Positions 1 through 9,031 of a stretch of DNA of 43,668 bases are shown here, in pieces. The notes under the pieces are model-generated. The model made no database searches. It was not told the origin of the DNA and was given only the letters and a program-made list of their open reading frames with translations. The first letter of the stretch is position 1, and each line of letters starts with the position of its first letter. The position numbers were made by a program, and so were the translations under genes. This DNA is from an uncultured Prevotellaceae bacterium (GTDB lineage Bacteria; Bacteroidota; Bacteroidia; Bacteroidales; Bacteroidaceae), in contig CADBBP010000003.1 in assembly GCA_902792855.1 (NCBI GenBank), positions 1-43,668 of the forward strand, given 5' to 3'.

Positions 1-389
1 ATAAAATAAAAAAGGAAGGAGCATATAAAATAAGAAATGTGTCTGCAAAAAAAGTCTCTGTGAACAACTCCCCATAAGGTAGGGAAAAAGGGAAACAGCC
101 TATGGGAGCATTCCATTCCCCTTGAAGAATAATGTGAATGGATAGAAGAAAAAGAACAAAATTATATAAGGGATTTGCAACAAAAATGAACAATTTTTAG
201 CAAATGATAGGAAATCAAAAGTTATTGAAACACTATGAAAAGAGTTTTGAATGATACTGAACTATCTTTGCAGCGTCATTGCTCATTTTAGTATATCGCT
301 GAATAACGAAAAGCGTAAATACTATCAAACTTGATGAATTTTTACTGAGGATAAGACCCTAAAAACATAACCAATCAAAACAAAACAGT
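1..389 (+). other. Leader region upstream of first SusC; no gene seen
   Basis: AT-rich non-coding DNA. I see no convincing reading frame. A TATCTTTG element at 263-270 resembles the Bacteroidetes -7 box. Between it and the SusC start lies about 110 bases of untranslated leader. That leader contains a weak inverted repeat (GTAAA at 315-319 with TTTAC at 341-345, and ATCAA at 324-328 with TTGAT at 331-335). The end of any gene further left is not visible. Confidence 0.5.
263..270 (+). promoter_or_regulatory. Putative -7 element of the first SusC/SusD operon
   Basis: TATCTTTG matches the Bacteroidetes -7 consensus TAnnTTTG. The nearest TTTG (246-249) is only 13 bases upstream, whereas 19-21 is normal. 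There is therefore no proper -33 box. This is compatible with an activator-dependent promoter, which is an inference. The element lies about 120 bases before the start codon. Confidence 0.45.
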
Positions 390-3300
390 ATGTATGCACA
401 CATGAGAAAAATCATTCGCTTGACAGGCCTCTGCACCCTATTATGGATGCTGGGTACACCTCAGGCTGTTGCTTCGCCATCCACTTCCCCATCGTTGGAT
501 GAAGTGCAACAAAGCAAGAAAGTGACGGGCCGTGTGAGCGACTCCGAGGGAGAGCTCATCGGCGCCACAGTGATGGAAAAAGGCACCAACAATGGTGTCA
601 TTACCGACTACAACGGCAATTTCTCCATTGATGTAGCCCCTGGAGCCACGCTGGTCGTCTCCTATGTCGGCTACATCACCCAGGAAGTTCGCGTTGGCAA
701 CCAGTCACAAATTAACGTCGTCCTCGAGAGCGAGGGTGGCAACCTGAACGAAGTGGTGGTGATTGGCTACGGCACCCAGCGCCGCGAGGCCGTCACCGGC
801 TCTGTCGTCAATGTCAACGGCGAGAAGCTCAACCAAGTGGCCGCCACAAATGCCGCCCAGGCCCTCCAAGGCCGTGTTGCCGGCGTTTTGATGACCCAGA
901 CCTCCTCCCAGCCAGGTGCAGAGATGCAGATTCGCATCCGCGGCCAGCGCTCACTCAGTGCCTCCAACGACCCACTGATTGTGCTTGACGGCATCCCCTT
1001 CATGGGTCAGTTGTCGGACATCAATCCCTCCGATATCAAGTCGCTCGACATCTTGAAGGATGCCTCCGCCACCGCCATCTATGGTTCCCGCGGTGCCAAC
1101 GGTGTGATTATCATCACCACTGTGAAGGGCGTACAAGGTACTCCTGCCAAGGTGACCTACAATGGTTACGTGAATTTCAAGACCGTGTTCCATGACTATC
1201 CCATGATGGACGGTCCCACGTTCTCAAAATTCCGCAAGTATGCAGGCAAATACGAGAACTCCCTTGACGAGAACGACAACACCAACACCGACTGGCAAGA
1301 CCTTTATTATCAGACAGGTGTGAGCCACAACCACGACGTGAGCGTTGCCGGCGGCACCAACGGCGGCAGCTACAGCTTCGGCGCCGGTTACTATCACGAC
1401 GAGTCCCCCGTTCCCACACAGGCATACGACCGTGTGAGCGTACGCGGCAATTTCGACCAAATGGTAGGCAAATGGTTCCGCTTTGGCTTGAGCACCAACA
1501 CAAGCTATCGCAAGACTCAAGGCATCAACGACATGTATGGTGTATTGAGCAAGAGCCCCCTTGCCAGTCCATACGACGAGAACGGCAACATCCGCCGCTA
1601 CATCAGCCTTCCCGCCGACGACCAGACTGTTGTCACGAAGGAAGTTGTGGAGAAATACAAGGATGTATGGTTGAACGAGAACAAGGGCATCGGTACCTAC
1701 AACACCCTCTTTGGTGAAGTGAAATGCCCATGGGTTGAAGGTTTGAGCTACCGCATCAACGTTGGTTTGAATTTCCGTTCATCCAAAGGTGGCAACTTCA
1801 CCGGCACCGGTATCAACAACAAGGACGAGAACGCCATCAACGGCGGAGGCATCTCCGAGAACCAGACACGCAACTGGGCCGTTGAGAACATCGTGACCTA
1901 CGACCGCACCTTCGCCCAGAAGCACAACTTGAACATCGTCGGCATGTACTCCGCCGAGGAGACCACCTACGAGTCCACTGGTGCCAGCGCCCAAGGCATT
2001 CCCGCCGACTACTTCCAATACTATGCACTCGACAAAGCCATCGGCGAGGTGAACCTTAACAACTACAACTACTGGCAGAGCGGTCTGATGTCTTGGATGG
2101 GTCGTGTGATGTACTCTTACGACAACAAGTACATGGCCTCTGTAGCCCTTCGTTCCGACGCCTCTTCCCGCCTTGCAAAGGGACACCAATGGCACACCTA
2201 TCCAGCAGTGAGCGCCGGTTGGAACATCAGCCGTGAAAGTTTCATGGAGTCCGTCAACTGGGTTGACAACCTCAAGCTTCGCGTAGGCTACGGCGAGACC
2301 TCCAACCAGAGTATCAGCCCCTACTCCACCCTTGGTGGCCTTGGCATTCGCAACTACAACTTCGGGGACAACTACAAGGCAGGTTACTATGTCAACGCCC
2401 TTCCCAATCCTGAGTTAGGTTGGGAGTACTCCAAGACATGGAACGTAGGTTTGGACTTCTCCCTTTTGAGCGGTCGCCTCTATGGTTCGTTTGAATACTA
2501 CATCCAAAAGACCAATGACATCCTCCTCGACGTCAGTCTTCCCTCCACCTCCGGCGTGAGCAGTTTCACCGGCAACATCGGCAAGACAGAGAACAAAGGA
2601 TGGGAGTTCACCCTCAACGGCATCATCCTTGAGAACAAGAATGGTTGGCACTGGGAGGCCGGTATCAACCTGTATTCCAACCACAACAAGTTGGTCGCAC
2701 TGGCATCTGGCGAGGACCGCGACGAGGGCAACCGTTGGTTTGTGGGTCATCCCATCGACGTGATTTACGACTATCAATATGAAGGTCTGTGGAACGCAGA
2801 AGATGTTCATAATGTGACGGTAAAGAACGCCGACGGCTCAACTACCGAAACCACCAACTTTGCAATTCTCGAGCCCGGTGGCAACCTTGGCATGATCAAG
2901 GTGAAATACACCGGCGACTACAATGAATACGGAGCTCCTACACGCCAGATTGGTCCCGACGACCGCCAAATCATAAGCATGGAGCCCGACCTCATCGGCG
3001 GTTTCAACACCACCGTTGGCTACAAGAATTTCGACTTGACAGTGATTGGAGCCTTCCAGGTTGGTGGCAAGCTGATTAGCGCCATCCACTCCTCCAACGG
3101 CTACCTGAACATGCTCACCGGTCGTCGCGGCCAACTCGACGTTGACTACTGGACAGAAGATAACACCGGTGCCAAGTATCCGAAGCCCGGCGGCATCCAG
3201 AGCGGCGACAACCCGAAATACGGTTCAACCTTGGGCTATTTCGATGCCGGCTACCTGAAGATTCGCGCCATCACCTTAGGTTACAACTTCGACAAGCTGA

Positions 3301-3539
3301 GAGCTATCAAGAACTTGGGCATCAACCGTCTCCGCCTCTACGCCACGGTGCAGAACCCGTTTGTGCTCTTCTCGCCCTTCAACAACGAGAGCGGCCTTGA
3401 CCCCGAGACCAACTCTTGGGCCACAGAGAACACAGCAGTGGCTTACAGCGAGTATGCCGGCAAGCACCGCATGCCCATCGTAGGCTACAACACCCCCGCC
3501 ACCCGCAATTTCCTCTTCGGTGTGAATGTCACGTTCTAA
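390..3539 (+). CDS. SusC/RagA-family TonB-dependent outer-membrane receptor
   Basis: Outer-membrane, TonB-powered importer of the SusC type, normally working with the SusD lipoprotein encoded next to it. The 1049-residue protein has a signal peptide (to about residue 28). A carboxypeptidase-D-like beta domain follows (about 44-113), then a TonB box LNEVVVIGYG (119-128). Next come the plug with IRIRGQRS and VLDGIPF and the NILKDAS-like segment LDILKDASATAIYGSRGANGV typical of the family, then a long beta-barrel. Met-5 (position 402) gives a more usual signal peptide and may be the true start; no Shine-Dalgarno sequence decides this. SusD follows after 45 bases. No glycoside hydrolase or regulator is adjacent inside the window, so the ligand cannot be named. 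Confidence 0.95.
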   Translation: MYAHMRKIIRLTGLCTLLWMLGTPQAVASPSTSPSLDEVQQSKKVTGRVSDSEGELIGATVMEKGTNNGVITDYNGNFSIDVAPGATLVVSYVGYITQEVRVGNQSQINVVLESEGGNLNEVVVIGYGTQRREAVTGSVVNVNGEKLNQVAATNAAQALQGRVAGVLMTQTSSQPGAEMQIRIRGQRSLSASNDPLIVLDGIPFMGQLSDINPSDIKSLDILKDASATAIYGSRGANGVIIITTVKGVQGTPAKVTYNGYVNFKTVFHDYPMMDGPTFSKFRKYAGKYENSLDENDNTNTDWQDLYYQTGVSHNHDVSVAGGTNGGSYSFGAGYYHDESPVPTQAYDRVSVRGNFDQMVGKWFRFGLSTNTSYRKTQGINDMYGVLSKSPLASPYDENGNIRRYISLPADDQTVVTKEVVEKYKDVWLNENKGIGTYNTLFGEVKCPWVEGLSYRINVGLNFRSSKGGNFTGTGINNKDENAINGGGISENQTRNWAVENIVTYDRTFAQKHNLNIVGMYSAEETTYESTGASAQGIPADYFQYYALDKAIGEVNLNNYNYWQSGLMSWMGRVMYSYDNKYMASVALRSDASSRLAKGHQWHTYPAVSAGWNISRESFMESVNWVDNLKLRVGYGETSNQSISPYSTLGGLGIRNYNFGDNYKAGYYVNALPNPELGWEYSKTWNVGLDFSLLSGRLYGSFEYYIQKTNDILLDVSLPSTSGVSSFTGNIGKTENKGWEFTLNGIILENKNGWHWEAGINLYSNHNKLVALASGEDRDEGNRWFVGHPIDVIYDYQYEGLWNAEDVHNVTVKNADGSTTETTNFAILEPGGNLGMIKVKYTGDYNEYGAPTRQIGPDDRQIISMEPDLIGGFNTTVGYKNFDLTVIGAFQVGGKLISAIHSSNGYLNMLTGRRGQLDVDYWTEDNTGAKYPKPGGIQSGDNPKYGSTLGYFDAGYLKIRAITLGYNFDKLRAIKNLGINRLRLYATVQNPFVLFSPFNNESGLDPETNSWATENTAVAYSEYAGKHRMPIVGYNTPATRNFLFGVNVTF

Positions 3540-3584
3540 TTTGACAATCTACAAAGACATAGACAATAAAATAAAGAGTAGAAT

Positions 3585-5537
3585 ATGAAAACGAAAAATA
3601 TCAAATACATTCTCGCTGCGGGATTGATGTGCTGTGGCCTCGGCACCACCTTCACCTCCTGCTCCGACATTCTCGACGAGCAGCCACGCAGCCAGTTCGA
3701 CCCCACATTCTTCACCACGAAGACTGGCATCGAGGGTGGTCTCACCTCTCTCTACGCCCACCTTCGCTATTTCTACGGCAACGGCTACTGGCTGAACATC
3801 TGCGAGACAGGCACCGACGAATACACCTATGCCCAGTCTGCCGACGGCAATTTCAAGGACGCCGACCTCTCCGGTGTTGGCTCGCTGACCTCTAACAGCA
3901 GCCGCTCCGACCTTCTTTGGGGCACCGCCTTCGCCAACATCAACACCGCGAGCGGCATCATCGAGAATGGTGCAGCTGCAGGCATCAGCGACGCCCTCTT
4001 GGCCGAGGCCTACTTCTTCCGTGCTTTCGACTATTTCCTTCTGGTTCAGACCTTCGGCGGCGTACCCCTTGACCTTGGAGCCGGTGAGTTGAAGTTCAAT
4101 ACATCCACCATTCGCACCTCTGTTCGCAACACCGTTCCGGAAGTATATGCCGCCATCTTCGCCGACTTGGAGAAGGCCGTTGCCGACCTGCCCGAGAATC
4201 CTCGTCTCACCGGGACGGCAACGAAGAACGTGGCCCGTCTGTTCCTTGCGAAGGCTTACCTGACCTATGGTTGGTGGCTGCAGAACCCCAAGAACATCCC
4301 CACCTATCCAGAGTGCACACGCAACTCAGGCGAAGCCAACAGCTATTTCCAGAAGGCATACGACACAGCCATGGCAGCCATCAACGCTCCCGGCCCTTAC
4401 GGTTTGCAACCCACCTTCTATGATGTCAACGTGGCCACCAACGACCGCAACTCCGAAATCATGCTCTATGCCGACCACGACGAGAACGAGAAATACGGAA
4501 ACGGCGGTGCCGGCTATGGCTGGGGCAGCGGCGGTTCTCCCGAGAACTTCGCCTACTGGATGGAGACCTGGAACTACACCGAGATGACAGCCAAGTCAGC
4601 CTCTGGTGCCGTAATCAACCCCGTTCAGCGTGAAGCTGTCCAGGCCCTTGGCCGTCCTTGGACACGTATGGCCCCGATTGCCGACAACTTCATGAATGGT
4701 GGTGTATGGGAAGATGCCGTGAAGGCCATCGACTCCCGCTACGATGCCACTTTCACTCTGCGCTACCACACCAACTGGCAGAAAGCCGGTGGCAAAGAGC
4801 CCTACGTATTTGGAGCCAATGGCATGCAGGTAGGCCCCAACGAGGTGTATTTCAGTTGGGTACCTGAGAGCGAAGACGCCAACATCAACTACACCGGCGC
4901 CGACGGCAAGTTAGGCTTTGGCGAGATGGCCGGCCGTGCCGACTTCGTAGTGGCCGTGAACCACATCAGCCGCAAGAAGTATCCCATCAACTGGAAAATT
5001 GGCATCTACCGCACCGACAACAATGGTGGTTTGGGCAGCAAGGTGAACGGCGGCAGTCCCCGTCCTTGGAACATCGCCAAGTTCTCCGAGTTCTATCTCA
5101 TCGCCGCCGAGGCAGCTGTGAAGCTCGGCAAGAACACCGAAGCCTACAACATGGTCAACGTGCTTCGCGCCCGTGCCGGCAAGCAGACGTTCAACCAGAA
5201 CGACAACGTTGCTGTCTCCGTGGACAACAGTGCCGCCATGGTTGCCGCCACCCCCGCCACCATCACCATCGACTACATCCTCGACGAGCGCAGCCGCGAG
5301 TTCTGGGGTGAGGGTTATCGTTGGTACGACCTTGTTCGTACTCAGACGTGGAGAGAGCGCGCCAGCACCTATCGCATTGCCGGCGACGGCTACACCGACA
5401 AGGACTTGGCTACTTACAAACGCGACATCCCCGACGGTTACTACATCCGCCCGATTCCGCAAGGTCAGCTCGACGGTATGGAAATGGACGATGCCGAGAA
5501 AGAGAACTATCAGAACCCGGCCTACCGTAAACAATAG
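3585..5537 (+). CDS. SusD/RagB-family surface nutrient-binding lipoprotein
   Basis: SusD-type lipoprotein that would cap the SusC channel encoded just upstream and bind its ligand at the cell surface. The 650-residue protein has a lipoprotein signal ending in TSC with the lipidated Cys at residue 26, followed by SDILDEQPRS, a very common SusD beginning. The helical TPR-like region is visible in segments such as AEAYFFRAFDYFLLVQTFGGVPL. The C-terminal family signature ILDERSREFWGEGYRWYDLVRTQTW and the ending YYIRPIPQGQLD..NYQNPAY are present. It is co-transcribed with the SusC gene (45-base gap) and followed by a strong terminator. The substrate is unknown. It is longer than many SusD proteins (about 500-600), with Gly/Asn-rich inserts near the middle. 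Confidence 0.95.
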   Translation: MKTKNIKYILAAGLMCCGLGTTFTSCSDILDEQPRSQFDPTFFTTKTGIEGGLTSLYAHLRYFYGNGYWLNICETGTDEYTYAQSADGNFKDADLSGVGSLTSNSSRSDLLWGTAFANINTASGIIENGAAAGISDALLAEAYFFRAFDYFLLVQTFGGVPLDLGAGELKFNTSTIRTSVRNTVPEVYAAIFADLEKAVADLPENPRLTGTATKNVARLFLAKAYLTYGWWLQNPKNIPTYPECTRNSGEANSYFQKAYDTAMAAINAPGPYGLQPTFYDVNVATNDRNSEIMLYADHDENEKYGNGGAGYGWGSGGSPENFAYWMETWNYTEMTAKSASGAVINPVQREAVQALGRPWTRMAPIADNFMNGGVWEDAVKAIDSRYDATFTLRYHTNWQKAGGKEPYVFGANGMQVGPNEVYFSWVPESEDANINYTGADGKLGFGEMAGRADFVVAVNHISRKKYPINWKIGIYRTDNNGGLGSKVNGGSPRPWNIAKFSEFYLIAAEAAVKLGKNTEAYNMVNVLRARAGKQTFNQNDNVAVSVDNSAAMVAATPATITIDYILDERSREFWGEGYRWYDLVRTQTWRERASTYRIAGDGYTDKDLATYKRDIPDGYYIRPIPQGQLDGMEMDDAEKENYQNPAYRKQ

Positions 5538-5557
5538 GTATTGACACATATAATTTT

Positions 5558-5591
5558 GAGGGGGCTGTCCGATGCATGGACAGCCCCTTTT
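5558..5591 (+). terminator. Rho-independent terminator of the first SusC/SusD operon
   Basis: A perfect 10-bp GC-rich stem (GGGGCTGTCC at 5561-5570 with GGACAGCCCC at 5578-5587) has a 7-base loop and is followed by TTTT. It starts about 20 bases after the SusD stop codon. Confidence 0.9.
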
Positions 5592-5728
5592 CAATTATCT
5601 TTATAATTCCACGAGACAGGTTTTCATGCGAAGGCTTGGGAAAATAATCATACGCCATGGACATTTTGCATCTGCCAAGCATGTTTTTGGCTTGAAATTT
5701 GTGGTATAAAAGATAAAAAGCGAAAAAG

Positions 5729-5935
5729 ATGATGCAATATGTCATCGTGTCAGTGGCAGTGTTGTTGAGCGTAGGCTACTTGTGCTATCGTGCGTGGCGT
5801 GCGCTGTCGGATGCAGGAGACCCCTGTTCCGGATGCCCTGGTTGTGCTTTGAGAGAAGCGAAAAAGGGAGGCCATGCGTTGAAAAAGGCAAAAAAAGAGT
5901 GTATTGACAAAAAAAGAGAGAAAAAATTTGGTTGA
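5729..5935 (+). CDS. Small Cys-rich membrane protein, FeoB-associated type
   Basis: This 68-residue protein has one N-terminal membrane segment (about residues 3-20), a CxxCxxC cluster (Cys33, Cys36, Cys39), and a Lys-rich tail with Cys58. This is the layout of the FeoB-associated Cys-rich membrane protein family (PF12669), which usually sits beside the ferrous-iron transporter feoB. No feo gene lies next to it here, so the role is inferred from family resemblance only. ATG codons occur at 5729 and 5732; either could be used. No clear promoter or strong ribosome binding site is seen. The last bases of the gene contain the promoter of the downstream tRNA. Confidence 0.7.
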   Translation: MMQYVIVSVAVLLSVGYLCYRAWRALSDAGDPCSGCPGCALREAKKGGHALKKAKKECIDKKREKKFG

Positions 5936-5958
5936 ATGAAAGAAAAGGCTTACCTTTG
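5927..5958 (+). promoter_or_regulatory. Promoter of tRNA-Cys
   Basis: TTTG at 5927-5930, exactly 20 bases, then TACCTTTG at 5951-5958. This fits the Bacteroidetes housekeeping promoter (TTTG, 19-21 bases, TAnnTTTG) very well. The -33 box overlaps the end of the small Cys-rich protein gene. Transcription should begin about 10 bases before the mature tRNA. Confidence 0.85.
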
Positions 5959-5975
5959 CAACTGCTTTTAGAGAC

Positions 5976-6050
5976 GGTGCCTTGGATGAGTGGCTTAGTC
6001 AACGGTCTGCAAAACCGTGTACGGCGGTTCGATCCCGCCAGGCACCTCCA
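5976..6050 (+). tRNA. tRNA-Cys (anticodon GCA)
   Basis: A full cloverleaf can be folded. The acceptor stem is GGTGCCT (5976-5982) with AGGCACC (6040-6046). The anticodon stem is ACGGT/ACCGT, with loop CTGCAAA and anticodon GCA at 6009-6011. The T stem is GGCGG/CCGCC with loop TTCGATC. The discriminator base is T (6047), as expected for tRNA-Cys, and the 3' CCA is encoded (6048-6050). Confidence 0.97.
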
Positions 6051-6054
6051 AAAT

Positions 6055-6086
6055 AAAATCGCAACCTTTGTAGGTTGCGATTTTTT
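6055..6086. terminator. Bidirectional terminator between tRNA-Cys and the glucosaminidase gene
   Basis: A 13-bp perfect stem (AAAATCGCAACCT at 6055-6067 with its complement at 6072-6084) has a 4-base loop, with T runs on the plus strand and TTTTATTTT on the minus strand. It can end the tRNA transcript from the left and the minus-strand gene (stop at 6100) from the right. Confidence 0.88.
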
Positions 6087-6099
6087 ATATATGCTATTT

Positions 6100-7032
6100 T
6101 CAGTAAACTTTCAGTTGGTCACCTACTTTTATTTGATACTTCGGTTCGAGGTGGTTGATTTTATATAGCGAAGCGAGTCGCATGCCATATTTTTGTGCTA
6201 TGGAGTGCATGCTCTCCCCTTGTGCCACTACATGGCATTGGTTTTTGTATTTCCTGTCAGCCTTTTTTTGCTTTTTCCTTAGATAGACTATTTCTCCTTC
6301 TCGCAGTTGGTCGTCCTTCTCCCGTTCATTATATTTTGCCAAGTTGGCAGCCGAGACGCCCACCTCCTTGCCTATGCTTTCATAAGAGTCCCCCTTTCTG
6401 GCATAGACATAGTAGTTTTGGTTGTAAGCCTTGATGGGATGAATTTGATACGATGTCCTTTTTGCGACCTCCGTCTGTGTAGCAGTCATCACGGGTGTGT
6501 TGTTTTGCTTCTTCGTGGTCATCGTGTCATATTGATAGAGCTTGTAAGTCTCAATGATGCTGATGAGTTTTTGTGCATATTTAGGATTGGTGGCATACCC
6601 ACACTCCTTTAGCCCATTGGCCCATCCCACATAATCCGTCGGACTGAGCGCGAACAACCTCTTGTATCTCTCCCTGTAAGCGAGAAACTTGCTATGGTCT
6701 TCATAACTCTCCCTTGCGGAGTCGTAAGCCCTGAATTTTTCCTGCTTCTTGTCATCATCGTGCCTGATGGTCCTTCCGGTCCATCCATTGCTTTTGATCC
6801 CGAAATGGTTGTTTCCGCAAGTAGATAGATAACTCTTTCCGGCCCCACTTTCGAGCAGTCCTTGCGCGAGAGTGATGCTTGCAGGAATATGGTATGCCAT
6901 CATTTCCTCGATGGCGATATCCTTGTACTGGTCGATGTAAGCCTGAAATTCGGCGTTCCATCTCACCTGAGCCACTGCGGCATTGGCGCATAGCACGAGG
7001 CACACGCAAAAAAACACTGTTCTTTTCATCAT
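6100..7032 (-). CDS. Secreted glucosaminidase (GH73-type) with two LysM domains
   Basis: Probable peptidoglycan hydrolase that cleaves beta-N-acetylglucosaminyl bonds, acting in the cell wall. The 310-residue protein has a signal peptide ending around AVAQ (residue 22). A glucosaminidase domain spans about 25-165, with ITLAQGLLESGAGKS (Glu61 is the likely catalytic acid) and NNHFGIK. Two LysM peptidoglycan-binding motifs lie at about 207-252 and 266-310. The C-terminal motif ends with GDQLKVY at the stop, typical for LysM. Met-2 is an alternative start. It lies downstream of umuC on the same strand, but a 146-base gap with its own -7 element argues for separate transcription. The function is housekeeping: cell division or wall turnover. 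Confidence 0.9.
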   Translation of the reverse strand: MMKRTVFFCVCLVLCANAAVAQVRWNAEFQAYIDQYKDIAIEEMMAYHIPASITLAQGLLESGAGKSYLSTCGNNHFGIKSNGWTGRTIRHDDDKKQEKFRAYDSARESYEDHSKFLAYRERYKRLFALSPTDYVGWANGLKECGYATNPKYAQKLISIIETYKLYQYDTMTTKKQNNTPVMTATQTEVAKRTSYQIHPIKAYNQNYYVYARKGDSYESIGKEVGVSAANLAKYNEREKDDQLREGEIVYLRKKQKKADRKYKNQCHVVAQGESMHSIAQKYGMRLASLYKINHLEPKYQIKVGDQLKVY

Positions 7033-7120
7033 CCTATCAATCAGAAACTTGCCGTTTTTCTTGTGACAAGCTTTTCGTTAAAGTGTAGTAGTAAAAAAGT
7101 GACTTTTCAAGATTGTAGTG

Positions 7121-7128
7121 CAAAGATA
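7121..7128 (-). promoter_or_regulatory. Putative -7 element of the glucosaminidase gene
   Basis: Read on the minus strand this is TATCTTTG, matching TAnnTTTG, about 90 bases before the start codon. No TTTG is found at the usual distance upstream, so only the -7 box is supported. Confidence 0.5.
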
Positions 7129-7178
7129 GTGAAAAAACTGAGAAAAGGTGTCGTGTTTATATTTTTTAACTAAAATGG

Positions 7179-8477
7179 TCATTCCACCTCAATGATGTCC
7201 GACCACCTTGTGGTGTAGAACGGACTTTTCAAATCCCTCTTGACAGCTTGTGCAAAACTTTCCGCCTTTCCCTTTCCGTCTTTGGCGGTATATTGCTGTG
7301 CTCCAAGGACGATGGTTTCAGCCCCATTGATTTTATTGATATGGTCCATCACCTCGTCGATTTTCCTCATCTTCTCGTATTTTTCAGCATCGTAGTCCAT
7401 GAAATTAGCTTGGACGGCACTGTCCTGAGAGATTCCCATGACCATCACACCAGCCTTCTTGTATTGGTATCCTTGCAGAAAAACCATTTCCAGACATTTC
7501 AATGCCGCCTCGGTGATGGGAATGGTGGAGGCAGTTGGCGTTGGCAACGTGACCGTTCTGAACATGCCATATTGCGGGAGGTCCTCCCTGAAATGATTTG
7601 TATCCACGAACACTCCGATGACTTGCGCGACGGAGTGCTGCCTTCTTAGTTTTGCCGCACACCTGGCAGCATAATTGGCCACATGCGTCTTCACCTCCTC
7701 CATATTGGTGATGTTCTTGGGAAAAGAGCGCGAAGTGATGATGCTTTTCTTGGTCACCATTTCCATATCGTCGATGGGAATGCAGTCCATTCCATTGAGT
7801 TCCTTCCATGTACGTTCGGCAACAATGTTGAAGCTCGCCCTGACCCACGACTGTGTATGTTGAGCGAAGTCGTATGCCGAATGCACCCCCATGGCGTTGA
7901 GTTTTCTTTCCCATCTTCTTCCTATTCCCCAAACATCCCCAATGGGAAAGAGCCTCAATGCGATTTCTCGCTTATTGTCATCGTCAATGATGCAGCAGTG
8001 ATTATATGCGGGGTATTTCTTTGCGAATTTGCTTGCCACCTTCGCCAACGTCTTTGTGGGAGCGATGCCGATACTCACAGGCATGCCAAGTCCTTGGAAG
8101 ATTTGCTGAAAGAGGTTTTCCCCCCAAGACTTCAGGTTGACGTCCTCCATCCCCTTCAGGATGCAAAATCCCTCATCGATGCTGTATCTATGAAATTCAG
8201 GAGCCGCATTTCTGACAATGTTCATCAACCGCCTTGTCATGTCGGCGTATAGTTCGTAGTTGGACGAGAAGGCGTAGATGTTGTGCTGTGGGAAGAGGTC
8301 GCGTAGTTGATAGAAAGGTGTGCCATCCTTCACTCCGAGCATCTTCGCCTCGTTGCTTCGTGCGACGACACAACCGTCGTTGTTGGAAAGCACTACGACG
8401 GGTTTTCCCATGAGGTCGGGGCGGAACACCCTTTCGCAACTCACGTAGCAGTTGTCAACATCAATGAGTGCGTACAT
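7179..8477 (-). CDS. umuC: UmuC-like Y-family DNA polymerase (pol V catalytic subunit)
   Basis: Error-prone translesion DNA polymerase, expected to act with processed UmuD. The 432-residue protein has [19 protein letters not shown] at the start (metal-binding Asp6) and YSIDEGF (Asp101, Glu102), the same catalytic positions as in E. coli UmuC. It also has [20 protein letters not shown], a helix-hairpin-helix region [13 protein letters not shown], a little-finger domain (about 240-350), and a C-terminal part ending in a basic segment. The start lies 3 bases after the umuD stop codon, so the two form one operon. A mobile-element or genomic SOS cassette cannot be told apart from this sequence alone; no other mobile genes are near. 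Confidence 0.96.
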   Translation of the reverse strand: MYALIDVDNCYVSCERVFRPDLMGKPVVVLSNNDGCVVARSNEAKMLGVKDGTPFYQLRDLFPQHNIYAFSSNYELYADMTRRLMNIVRNAAPEFHRYSIDEGFCILKGMEDVNLKSWGENLFQQIFQGLGMPVSIGIAPTKTLAKVASKFAKKYPAYNHCCIIDDDNKREIALRLFPIGDVWGIGRRWERKLNAMGVHSAYDFAQHTQSWVRASFNIVAERTWKELNGMDCIPIDDMEMVTKKSIITSRSFPKNITNMEEVKTHVANYAARCAAKLRRQHSVAQVIGVFVDTNHFREDLPQYGMFRTVTLPTPTASTIPITEAALKCLEMVFLQGYQYKKAGVMVMGISQDSAVQANFMDYDAEKYEKMRKIDEVMDHINKINGAETIVLGAQQYTAKDGKGKAESFAQAVKRDLKSPFYTTRWSDIIEVE

Positions 8478-8480
8478 GTC

Positions 8481-8939
8481 TCATCCGTTGGAATGCCAAT
8501 TTTTGATTGTATATTGCACCACACCCCAGATGACCAGTTGCTCATCAGCGGTTATCTTGATGGTGGAGAAATCCTTGTTTGCCGGCACGAGATTGATATA
8601 TCCCTCATCAAGGTGCGTATTGTCGAAGAACTTGACGGTGTATTTGTTGTCATAGTAAGCCACGACGACATCCCCATTTCGTGGCAAGAGCGAGCGGTCG
8701 ATGACGAGAATGTCTCCATCGCAGATGCCGGCATCCATCATGGAGTCACCCCTCACCCTTCCGTAAAATGTAGTGTCGGGATGCCGTATCATATCCTTGT
8801 TGAAGTCAAGCATGTCCACCTCGTATGCCTCGGCAGGTGATGGGAAGCCCGCCTTTATTCCCGGTGCATAGCTTAGCGACAGCCTTGTAGCAAACTCACT
8901 GATGAGGAACTCCACCTCGTTTTGACGTTCATTTTCCAT
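8481..8939 (-). CDS. umuD: UmuD-like self-cleaving S24 peptidase (pol V accessory subunit)
   Basis: LexA-like serine peptidase that cleaves itself during the SOS response and then joins UmuC. The 152-residue product starts at the ATG at 8939. The frame is open upstream to 9065, but that stretch covers the promoter and has no family similarity. A likely Ala-Gly cleavage site lies in IKAGFPSP. The catalytic Ser is in VRGDSMMDAGI, and the Lys of the Ser/Lys dyad lies in GDVVVAYYDNKYTVKFF. The length is close to the E. coli protein (139). It is followed by umuC after 3 bases. It is probably controlled by a LexA-type repressor; a short palindrome near the promoter may be the site. Confidence 0.95.
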   Translation of the reverse strand: MENERQNEVEFLISEFATRLSLSYAPGIKAGFPSPAEAYEVDMLDFNKDMIRHPDTTFYGRVRGDSMMDAGICDGDILVIDRSLLPRNGDVVVAYYDNKYTVKFFDNTHLDEGYINLVPANKDFSTIKITADEQLVIWGVVQYTIKNWHSNG

Positions 8940-8968
8940 AAATGACTTGTTTGTTCCTTCAAAAAAGC

Positions 8969-8979
8969 AGAAGTGTTCT
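8969..8979 (-). promoter_or_regulatory. Candidate operator palindrome of umuDC
   Basis: AGAAnnnTTCT inverted repeat (AGAAGTGTTCT on the plus strand) sits about 10-20 bases downstream of the -7 box and between promoter and start codon. That is a sensible place for a LexA-type repressor. The arms are only 4 bp, so chance occurrence is possible, and I do not know the LexA site of this lineage. Confidence 0.3.
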
Positions 8980-8989
8980 ATTTTTTGTG

Positions 8990-8997
8990 CAAATATA
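8990..8997 (-). promoter_or_regulatory. Putative -7 element of umuDC
   Basis: TATATTTG on the minus strand matches the Bacteroidetes -7 box and is 51 bases before the umuD ATG at 8939. The -33 region has only TTTTC-like sequence, not TTTG. It supports the shorter umuD start. Confidence 0.55.
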
Positions 8998-9031
8998 CGG
9001 TTTATTTTTGGATTATTGGAAAAGCAAGGAG

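Noticed and set aside
7179-8939. umuDC as sign of a mobile element
   Set aside because: Plasmid or phage carriage of umuDC is known, but no integrase, replication or transfer gene is nearby.
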